Positions 1 through 6,373 of a stretch of 7,699 nucleotides of DNA are shown here, piece after piece. The DNA comes from Campylobacteraceae bacterium (GTDB taxonomy: Bacteria; Campylobacterota; Campylobacteria; Campylobacterales; Campylobacteraceae). Position numbers and translations under genes: made by a program. The stretch spans positions 1 to 7,699 of the forward strand of contig JAAYLJ010000122.1 in the NCBI GenBank assembly GCA_012521935.1, in the 5' to 3' direction. The notes under the pieces are model-generated. The model was not told where the DNA came from. It was given only the letters and a program-made list of their open reading frames with translations, and made no database searches. Position 1 is the stretch's first letter; each line of letters opens with the position of its first letter.

Positions 1-1882
1 AGAGCTTACTAAAGAGTTTTTAAAAAACTTTTCAAGTAAAGAGATGGCGGAGTTGGAAGATTTTAATAAAAACTTAACTCTTTCATCATGGATTTTCCTA
101 GATCATAACACTTTGCTTTGGTTAAAAAGTGATAAAGCCACTACTTTAAAAGAGATAGAACACAATAAGCACAAAATCTTACTTTTTACCTTTTTTATTA
201 TCGTTGCTATTATGCTTCTTGCTATCCAAAGTTCCAAATTCATCACAAAGCCACTACTTAGTTTTGTGGATTCTTTGAAAAGATTTAGCAGCGGTGAGGA
301 TCTTTGCATTTTACCTGGCTCTTCAAGTGAAATATCTTTACTAGCAAGAGAGTTTAACTATATGAGCGACAAAATAAATACGCAGTTAAGAAAACTAAAA
401 GAGCAATCAAGCATCATTAAGGAGCAAAATTTAAATTTAGAAAATGAGGTAAAAGAGAGAACTCAAAATTTAAATGAAAAGCATAATCAAATATTATCTC
501 TTTTAAATAACTCTGGGCAAGGTTTTTTATCTTGCAATCAATCTTTAATGATAGATAAAGAGTACTCCAAAGAGTGCGAAACTTTTTTTGACTTGCCAAT
601 AGCAAATAGCTATCTTCCTGATAAACTTTTCACACAAGAAGATGAAAAAGAGAGTTTTATTAAGACGATTAAACTCTATTTTGAAACAACTAACCCCTTA
701 AGACAAGAGGCTTTTTTATCTCTTTTAGAGACAAAAGTTAATTTAAAAAATTTAACTATTAGCATTGAGTATAAGCCCATAAATAGCAACTCTATCATGC
801 TTATTTTAACTGATATTACAAAGATTTGTGAACTTGAGGATAGTTTAAATAAGGAAAAAGAAGTAGTTGGATTTATAACTACTGCCCTAAAAGATAGAAG
901 AGCTTTTTTTGAAAGTTTAGATGCTTTTGATTTTGAGCTTAGTTCTATTCAAGATAGGATGGCTAATGGTTCTTGTCAAATCGATACTTTTTATAGAAAA
1001 ATTCATACTTTTAAAGGGGTTTTTTCACAATATTCTCTTCCAAACTTGCCAACTGTCCTTCATGAATTTGAGTCTTTTTTAGCAAAAAAAGAGCTTGATA
1101 GTAGTTTGTTTTCAAGCTTTATTGAAAAAACTAATGAAGCAAAAAATAAAGATTTACAAATCTTATCTTTTTATCTTGGAGATGAGTTTGTGGAGCAAAA
1201 AGAGGTTATTACCATACTCCCTTCAAAGCTAGAAGCTTTAAATAAAAAGATTAAAAAACTACAACCTTTTTTTGAAAAAGAGATTGAGCCTTTTAATGAT
1301 CTTCTTAAAACTTTAAAAGAGTTAGAATTAGTTCCATTAAAAAATCTTTTAAGAGCTTATCCTCTTCTAGCACTAAATTTAGCTACAAAATTAGAAAAAG
1401 AGATTGAGCCTTTTGAGATTGAGGGGGACGATTTTTTAGTTGATCCTCATAAATATAGTGGTTTTACAAAAGCATTAATCCATCTTTTTAATAATGCTGT
1501 TGATCATGGGATTGAAAAAGTTGAAGAGAGGATCTCTTTAAATAAGCCAGCTTCTGGAAGGCTTAGCTGTAAGATAGTAGAAGAAAAAGAGTATTTTACT
1601 TTAGAAATTAGCGATGATGGAAGAGGCTTAGATGGAGAGGCCATCATGGAAAGCGCCTTAAGCAAAGGGCTTGAGATACCTCAAAACATAAGCGAACAAG
1701 GGCTTTTTTTACTGCTATTTAATGATGGTTTTTCACTAAAAGATTGCGTTACAAAGATTTCTGGAAGAGGTGTTGGACTAAGTGCGATTAAAGCTGAAGT
1801 TGAAGCTTTAGGGGGAGAAGTTAGCATTAGTTCAACCTTGGGGAAAGGGAGTAAATTTAATTTTAAACTCCCATATACTTAA
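1..1882 (+). CDS. Membrane sensor histidine kinase with HAMP, PAS-like, internal HPt and CheA-type ATPase domains (5' end outside window)
   Basis: The frame is open from base 2 with no stop before the ATG at 44, and those residues read as the end of a periplasmic sensor domain, so the gene starts upstream; ATG 44 is not its start. Numbering from that ATG: one membrane helix (about 45-62), HAMP (63-115), coiled coil (110-150), a divergent PAS-like region (about 148-265) ending in a DIT motif, and an HPt-like helical domain with the acceptor motif HTFKG at His321. From about 430 onward it follows CheA: the stretch before the ATP site, the N box HLFNNAVDHGIE (480-491, Asn484), the G1 box SDDGRGLD (523-530), and DGFS...SGRGVG (561-578). 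It lacks a CheA dimerisation (P3) domain and the C-terminal CheW-like P5 domain, so it is probably a phosphorelay kinase and not a chemoreceptor kinase. HPt lies ahead of the ATPase as in CheA, but after membrane and PAS modules. No receiver protein is encoded here, so its target is unknown. It ends 16 nt before the phosphodiesterase fusion, in the same operon. Kinase call firm; signal and partner unknown. Confidence 0.88.
   Translation, partial: ELTKEFLKNFSSKEMAELEDFNKNLTLSSWIFLDHNTLLWLKSDKATTLKEIEHNKHKILLFTFFIIVAIMLLAIQSSKFITKPLLSFVDSLKRFSSGEDLCILPGSSSEISLLAREFNYMSDKINTQLRKLKEQSSIIKEQNLNLENEVKERTQNLNEKHNQILSLLNNSGQGFLSCNQSLMIDKEYSKECETFFDLPIANSYLPDKLFTQEDEKESFIKTIKLYFETTNPLRQEAFLSLLETKVNLKNLTISIEYKPINSNSIMLILTDITKICELEDSLNKEKEVVGFITTALKDRRAFFESLDAFDFELSSIQDRMANGSCQIDTFYRKIHTFKGVFSQYSLPNLPTVLHEFESFLAKKELDSSLFSSFIEKTNEAKNKDLQILSFYLGDEFVEQKEVITILPSKLEALNKKIKKLQPFFEKEIEPFNDLLKTLKELELVPLKNLLRAYPLLALNLATKLEKEIEPFEIEGDDFLVDPHKYSGFTKALIHLFNNAVDHGIEKVEERISLNKPASGRLSCKIVEEKEYFTLEISDDGRGLDGEAIMESALSKGLEIPQNISEQGLFLLLFNDGFSLKDCVTKISGRGVGLSAIKAEVEALGGEVSISSTLGKGSKFNFKLPYT
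1274..1414 (+). repeat. 21-nt exact direct repeat, period 120 nt, inside the kinase gene
   Basis: Bases 1274-1294 recur exactly at 1394-1414. Both copies are in the same frame and encode EKEIEPF, 40 codons apart (residues 412-418 and 451-457 from ATG 44). The flanking sequence is not repeated. The second copy falls in the CheA-like segment just before the ATP-binding domain, and the first in the helical linker. It could be a remnant of a small duplication, or chance in a lysine/glutamate-rich, low-complexity AT-rich gene. Confidence 0.6.
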
Positions 1883-1887
1883 AATTT

Positions 1888-1892
1888 AAGGA
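1888..1892 (+). promoter_or_regulatory. Ribosome binding site of the phosphodiesterase fusion gene
   Basis: AAGGA lies 6 nt before the ATG at 1899, in the 16-nt gap after the kinase stop codon. It fixes the start of the second gene. The gap is too short for its own promoter, so this gene is probably co-transcribed with the kinase. Confidence 0.8.
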
Positions 1893-1898
1893 TACTAA

Positions 1899-4205
1899 AT
1901 GAGTTATGTTAAGGTTTTAGGCTCAAGTGGAAGTAAGTCTAAAAATGGAGGAACTACCTCATTTTTTTTCTCAAACTCACTCATAATAGATGCTGGAAAT
2001 ATTATAAATATTTTAGGAGATGAAGCTTGCAAGGTAGAAAATATACTCTTAACGCACTCTCATTTAGATCACATAAGTGACATACCTTTTTTACTTGATA
2101 GGTTTTTTGAAACAAGAGTTAAGCCTTTAACCATTTTTGCTTCAGATAAGACAATTTCAAATCTTAAAAACTCTATCTTTAATGGCTCCATTTGGCCAGA
2201 TTTTTCAAAAATTAAACTACCAAAAAGTGGTGAAAACTCTTTAATTTTTAAAAGCATTGAAGCGGGCAAAGAGTTTAAGATAGATGATTTTAAAATTTTA
2301 CCTATTTTGGCTAATCACTCTTTGGGCTCTTTTGGGTTTGTGGTAAAAGATAGTGAAAATAGCGGTATTTTAATTAGCGGAGATACTTATTTAAATGATG
2401 ATTTAACTAACCTATTAAATGAAGATCATTCAATAAAAACTGCCTTTTTTGAGTGTTCATTTCCAAATAGATATGAAGCTTTAGCAAAAACTAGCAAACA
2501 CTTAACCCCAAAACTACTTTTTCAAATACTTGGTGGCTTAAAAAGAGAATTGAATCTATTTGCATATCATTTGAAAGATCCATATAAAAAAGAGTTAGAA
2601 AATGAACTAAAAGAACTTAGTAAAAAAGTAGTAGTATTAAAAGATGAAGATAAGATAGATTTATCTAGCGGCAAGCTAGTTCGCACTACTAAAAATGAAG
2701 ATTTGTTTGAAAAATTTATGGATATAAATCTTCAACTCTCAAGTGAATTAAACAAAGATAAGCTTTATGAAATGATCTTAACTCTTACAAGAGAACTTAC
2801 AGATTGCGACGCTGGGACTTTATATATATTAAAAGATGATAAAAGATTTTTAGAATTTAAAGTTGTTCAAAATGATACTTTAAATACTTTTTTGGGCGGT
2901 AAAGGTGAAAAAATACCATGGAATCCTCTGCCACTTTATTTAGAAAATGGCGAAAAAAATAGATCAATGGTAGCAGTTATGGCTGCACTTGAGAATAAAA
3001 TTATCAATATAAAAAATGCTTATGATTCAAAAGATTTTAATTTTGAGGGGACTAAAAATTTTGATAAACAAACAGGCTATAGATCCTCTTCAATGCTTGT
3101 TGCGCCTTTAGTTAACCATGAAGATGATGTCATTGGAGTAATCCAACTCATAAATAAAAAAGGTGGCACTTTTACTAATTATGATGAAAGAGTTTTAAAA
3201 GCCCTCTCATCTCAAGCGGCGATGGCACTAACTAATACCCAACTCATACTAAGTCTTGAGCAGTTTCTTGAAGGGTTTGTAACCTCCATTGCAAATGCGA
3301 TTGATGCGAAGTCTGCTCACACTTCCACGCATATAACAAAAATGTCTATCTTAGCTCCATTAATAGCTAAGTCATTAAATGAAGATGATGGATTTTATAA
3401 AGATGTAAGATATTCACAAAATGACATAAAAGAGATAGAACTCGCAGCAAAGCTTCATGACATTGGGAAGATTTCAATCCCAGAGCATATTGTAGATAAG
3501 GCAACAAAACTTCATAGATTAATTGATGCGGTTGAACTTGTTGGCTTAAGAAAAGAGGTTATAAAAAGGGATTTAGAGATTGCTTTTTTGAAAAATGAGT
3601 TGAGTAAAGAGGAGTTTGAAGCAAGAAGCAAAGAGATTGATGAGGATTTTGATTTTATAGCAAGATCAAACATGGGATCAGAATTTATGAAAGATGAAGA
3701 CATTAAAAGGTTAAAAGATTTAAGCTCTTATACTTTTATGCTAAATGGCAAGAAGGAGTTTTTGCTAAAAGCGGATGAAGTGGAGCATCTTTGCATTAGG
3801 CGCGGAACTTTGACTGATGAAGAAAAGGGCATCATGAATTCTCACGCTAATCTTTCATATGAAATGCTCTCAAGTTTAGATTTTCCTAAAAAATACTCAA
3901 ATGTTATGCACATTGCGGTAAACCATCATGAAAAATTAAATGGTACTGGGTATCCTAGAGGGCTTAGGGAAAAAGATTTAAAACTAGAAGATAGGATTTT
4001 AATATTAGCAGACATTTTTGAAGCTCTTGCTTCAAATGATAGACCATACAAAGGTACAAAAAAACTATCTGAAATATTTAGAATTTTAGATTTTATGGCA
4101 AAAGATGGAGAGATTGACAAAGATTTATTGGAGTTTTTCAAAAAAAGCCAAGCGCTAGAGGAGTTTAAAAGTAGATTTTTACTAAAAGAGCAACTTGATG
4201 TTTAA
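1899..4205 (+). CDS. Trifunctional fusion: class II cyclic-nucleotide phosphodiesterase-like MBL domain, GAF domain, HD-GYP c-di-GMP phosphodiesterase
   Basis: A soluble 768-residue protein with no signal peptide or membrane segment. Residues 1-260 form a metallo-beta-lactamase fold: metal motif THSHLDH (52-58), further likely ligands His140, Asp162 (SGDT) and His224, plus the ECSFPN (185-190) and KHLTP (200-204) motifs recalled from class II cAMP phosphodiesterases (yeast PDE1, Vibrio CpdP). The residue after HSHLDHIS is Asp where the family signature expects Gly/Ser, so cAMP is the likely but unproven substrate. Residues about 280-447 are a GAF domain ending in N419-K420...F425-x3-D429-E430, like the NKFDE signature of cyclic-nucleotide-binding GAF domains. 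Residues about 455-745 are HD-GYP with HDIGK (520-524), HH (676-677) and NGTGYP (681-686) intact, predicting c-di-GMP hydrolysis. A helical insert of about 97 residues (539-635) splits HD-GYP; similar inserts occur in other GAF-HD-GYP proteins. The stop codon overlaps the start of the adenylate cyclase gene, suggesting coupled synthesis. HD-GYP and MBL calls are firm; ligand and substrate are inferred. Confidence 0.9.
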   Translation: MSYVKVLGSSGSKSKNGGTTSFFFSNSLIIDAGNIINILGDEACKVENILLTHSHLDHISDIPFLLDRFFETRVKPLTIFASDKTISNLKNSIFNGSIWPDFSKIKLPKSGENSLIFKSIEAGKEFKIDDFKILPILANHSLGSFGFVVKDSENSGILISGDTYLNDDLTNLLNEDHSIKTAFFECSFPNRYEALAKTSKHLTPKLLFQILGGLKRELNLFAYHLKDPYKKELENELKELSKKVVVLKDEDKIDLSSGKLVRTTKNEDLFEKFMDINLQLSSELNKDKLYEMILTLTRELTDCDAGTLYILKDDKRFLEFKVVQNDTLNTFLGGKGEKIPWNPLPLYLENGEKNRSMVAVMAALENKIINIKNAYDSKDFNFEGTKNFDKQTGYRSSSMLVAPLVNHEDDVIGVIQLINKKGGTFTNYDERVLKALSSQAAMALTNTQLILSLEQFLEGFVTSIANAIDAKSAHTSTHITKMSILAPLIAKSLNEDDGFYKDVRYSQNDIKEIELAAKLHDIGKISIPEHIVDKATKLHRLIDAVELVGLRKEVIKRDLEIAFLKNELSKEEFEARSKEIDEDFDFIARSNMGSEFMKDEDIKRLKDLSSYTFMLNGKKEFLLKADEVEHLCIRRGTLTDEEKGIMNSHANLSYEMLSSLDFPKKYSNVMHIAVNHHEKLNGTGYPRGLREKDLKLEDRILILADIFEALASNDRPYKGTKKLSEIFRILDFMAKDGEIDKDLLEFFKKSQALEEFKSRFLLKEQLDV
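4184..4190 (+). promoter_or_regulatory. Ribosome binding site deciding the cyclase start
   Basis: AAAAGAG ends 7 nt before the ATG at 4198. An in-frame TTG at 4195 is also possible but leaves only 4 nt and is a weaker codon, so ATG 4198 is preferred. The site lies inside the last codons of the preceding gene, whose stop (4203-4205) overlaps the cyclase by 8 nt, an arrangement typical of translational coupling. Confidence 0.6.
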
Positions 4206-6348
4206 AAAGGGTTTGAAAAAGTTTATAAATTACTCTTTTTTAGCTCTATCAATCTCTTTTTTGTTATCTACTTTATATATATTTTTTCCAAAACTGCTTG
4301 ATTCAATAGATAATCAAATAAGAGATTATCTATTTTTAATTAGGGGCGAGATACCAAATTCTGATTTAGTTTATATTGTTGACATAGACGAGCGCTCTCT
4401 AAAAACTCTGGGACAGTGGCCTTGGAGTAGAGATAAAATGTCAAAGATAGTTGAAAATCTAAATAGTGCAGCTGCAATTGGGATGGATATTGTGTTTGCT
4501 GAGGAAGATAGAACTTCTCCCTCTTTTGTGGCAAAAGAGTTAAATTTAAACACTTCATTAAGAAATTATGATGAAGAGTTTGCTAAAACTTTAGAAAATT
4601 CTGCTGTTATTTTAGGGTACGCTTTTGAGTTATCTGATGGAAAATATATAGGCAAAGATGCACCACAAATTCCTGCCATTTTTATAGAAAAAGGAAAAAA
4701 AGATGACTTTGCACCAAAGGCTTATGGAACTATTTTAAATACTCCTATCATTCAAAATAGTGCATACTCTAGTGGTTTTTTCAATGTTTTACCAGATCCT
4801 AGCGGGATTATTAGAAGTGTTCCGCTTCTCATTTCATATGATGATTTTTTATATCCATCTCTTTCACTTGAAATCATACGAGCAATAAACCAAAGTGAAA
4901 AAGTTTTGGTTAATTATGATGAAAATGGCGTAAAAAATATTGAACTTGGAGAGTTTACAATACCAACAGATAGATATGGAAGGATTTTTGTAAATTATAG
5001 AGGTGCTCAAAATAGTTTTAAATACATAAGTGCACTTGATGTATATAATGGAGATTTTAATGAAGAGGAGATTGATGGAAAAATCATTCTTCTTGGAACT
5101 AGCGCAACAGGACTATTTGACTTAAGGGCAACGCCTTTTGATAGCATTTTCCCAGGAGTTGAGGTTCATGCAAATGTACTGGATAATATTTTAGAAGGTG
5201 ACTTCATACAAAAACCATCGTGGGCAGATGGGGCAAACATTGCTTTAATCTTCTTTTTTGCTTTTATCATAGTTTATCTTACAACATATACCCCGCTTTG
5301 GGTAAATCCATTTATTTTTGCTACTTTTACACTCCTGTTTTTATATGGAAATTATCTGATTTTATTTGATGAGGGAGTCATTTTAAACATTATATTTCCG
5401 CTTAATTCCATATTTTTGGCTGCTTTTTTAACAACAATATTAGATTATTTTGAAAACATTAGAAGTGAAAGAGCCATAAAAGCAAAGTTTGCATCTAAGG
5501 TTTCTAAAAGCGTTATGGAAGATATTTTAAAAAATAGTATTGATGGAAAATTTAAAGCCCAAAACAAAGAGATTACAATCTTTTTTAGTGATATTAGAGG
5601 TTTTACAAATATATCTGAAAAGCTAACTCCAAATGAACTAATTGGGCTTTTAAATAGATATATGGATCCAATGAGTAATATTATCACTAAATATAGTGGA
5701 ACGATAGATAAGTATATTGGCGATAGCATAATGGCTTACTGGAACGCGCCAATAGAGTTAAAAAATCATGCGGATTTAGCACTAGAAGCTAGCATTGAGC
5801 AACTAAGAGAGTTAAAAGAGTTAAATAAGATATTTGAAGATGAAGGGTTGCCTAGAATTGAGATTGGGATTGGGTTAAATAGCGGAGAGGCCATTGTTGG
5901 GGAGATGGGAAGCGTTTTAAGAAGCGATTATACTGTTATTGGAGATACGATAAATCTTGGCTCAAGAGTTGAATCGCTTTGTAAGTATTATGATTCAAGG
6001 CTAAATATAACTAACTTTACTAAAAGCTTGCTGACCAAAAACTACACTTTTAGGTTCTTAGATTTAGTAAAAGTAAAAGGAAAAGATGAACCAGTTGAGA
6101 TTTGGCAAGTTTTAGAAGAAAAGATGGTGGGTGAAAATATAGAAAATGAACTAAGAAGACACCATGAAGCCATAGAGCTTTACAAGTCTAGTAATTTTAA
6201 AGATGCTTTAAAGATTTTTAAAGAGCTTGAAGAAAAAGAGGATAAAACAAACCAAAAAATATATAAAATCTACATGCAAAGATGTAGTGAATTTATTAAA
6301 AATCCACCATTAAATTTTAATGGAGTTTATGAGCATAGTTCTAAATAG
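4198..6348 (+). CDS. CHASE2-domain class III adenylate cyclase, membrane-bound
   Basis: A 716-residue protein expected to make cAMP from ATP in the cytoplasm in response to a periplasmic signal. Numbered from ATG 4198: membrane helix (about 11-31); periplasmic CHASE2 domain (about 35-340) with typical stretches IVDIDERSL, WPWSRD, GMDIVF, GFFNVLPDPSG and PGVEVHANVLDNIL; three membrane helices (about 346-364, 370-390, 394-416); then the cyclase domain (about 455-640). Catalytic residues are all present: metal Asp465 (FFSDIRGFT) and Asp509 (KYIGD), adenine-selecting Lys505 and Thr579 (DYTVIGD), transition-state Asn586 and Arg590 (NLGSR). The Lys/Thr pair supports ATP over GTP. The tail (about 650-716) is a TPR-like helical hairpin ending in NPPLNFNGVY, as recalled from many related bacterial cyclases. 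It is the last gene of the operon, overlapping the phosphodiesterase fusion gene by 8 nt and followed by a hairpin. The signal CHASE2 senses is unknown. Confidence 0.93.
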   Translation: MFKKGLKKFINYSFLALSISFLLSTLYIFFPKLLDSIDNQIRDYLFLIRGEIPNSDLVYIVDIDERSLKTLGQWPWSRDKMSKIVENLNSAAAIGMDIVFAEEDRTSPSFVAKELNLNTSLRNYDEEFAKTLENSAVILGYAFELSDGKYIGKDAPQIPAIFIEKGKKDDFAPKAYGTILNTPIIQNSAYSSGFFNVLPDPSGIIRSVPLLISYDDFLYPSLSLEIIRAINQSEKVLVNYDENGVKNIELGEFTIPTDRYGRIFVNYRGAQNSFKYISALDVYNGDFNEEEIDGKIILLGTSATGLFDLRATPFDSIFPGVEVHANVLDNILEGDFIQKPSWADGANIALIFFFAFIIVYLTTYTPLWVNPFIFATFTLLFLYGNYLILFDEGVILNIIFPLNSIFLAAFLTTILDYFENIRSERAIKAKFASKVSKSVMEDILKNSIDGKFKAQNKEITIFFSDIRGFTNISEKLTPNELIGLLNRYMDPMSNIITKYSGTIDKYIGDSIMAYWNAPIELKNHADLALEASIEQLRELKELNKIFEDEGLPRIEIGIGLNSGEAIVGEMGSVLRSDYTVIGDTINLGSRVESLCKYYDSRLNITNFTKSLLTKNYTFRFLDLVKVKGKDEPVEIWQVLEEKMVGENIENELRRHHEAIELYKSSNFKDALKIFKELEEKEDKTNQKIYKIYMQRCSEFIKNPPLNFNGVYEHSSK

Positions 6349-6350
6349 GC

Positions 6351-6372
6351 TACAGGTGCAAAAGCACCTGTA
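6351..6372. terminator. Bidirectional hairpin between convergent genes
   Basis: TACAGGTGC (6351-6359), loop AAAA and the perfect complement GCACCTGTA (6364-6372) form a 9-bp stem. It nearly fills the 25-nt gap between the cyclase stop (6346-6348) and the stop of the minus-strand gene (6374-6376). The plus-strand T run after the stem is short (TTT, then A-rich), and on the minus strand it is also weak (CCTATTTAG). It may therefore terminate both genes inefficiently, or mainly protect mRNA 3' ends. Confidence 0.7.
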
Positions 6373-6373
6373 T

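Noticed and set aside
44..46. ATG as the true start of the kinase gene
   Set aside because: The frame is open to the window edge, the upstream residues look like a continuing sensor domain, and starting here would leave only about 44 residues before the membrane helix.
1883..1898. Possible separate promoter for the phosphodiesterase fusion gene
   Set aside because: The gap is only 16 nt and is filled by the ribosome binding site; no -10/-35 pair fits in it, and AT-rich coding sequence upstream gives too many chance matches to call one.
4195..4197. TTG as the cyclase start
   Set aside because: The adjacent ATG at 4198 is a stronger codon with better spacing from AAAAGAG; the TTG adds only one residue.
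5445..5729. Minus-strand open frame of 94 codons within the cyclase gene
   Set aside because: It is antisense to the conserved cyclase catalytic region, has no recognisable domain, and looks like a by-product of the coding frame on the other strand.
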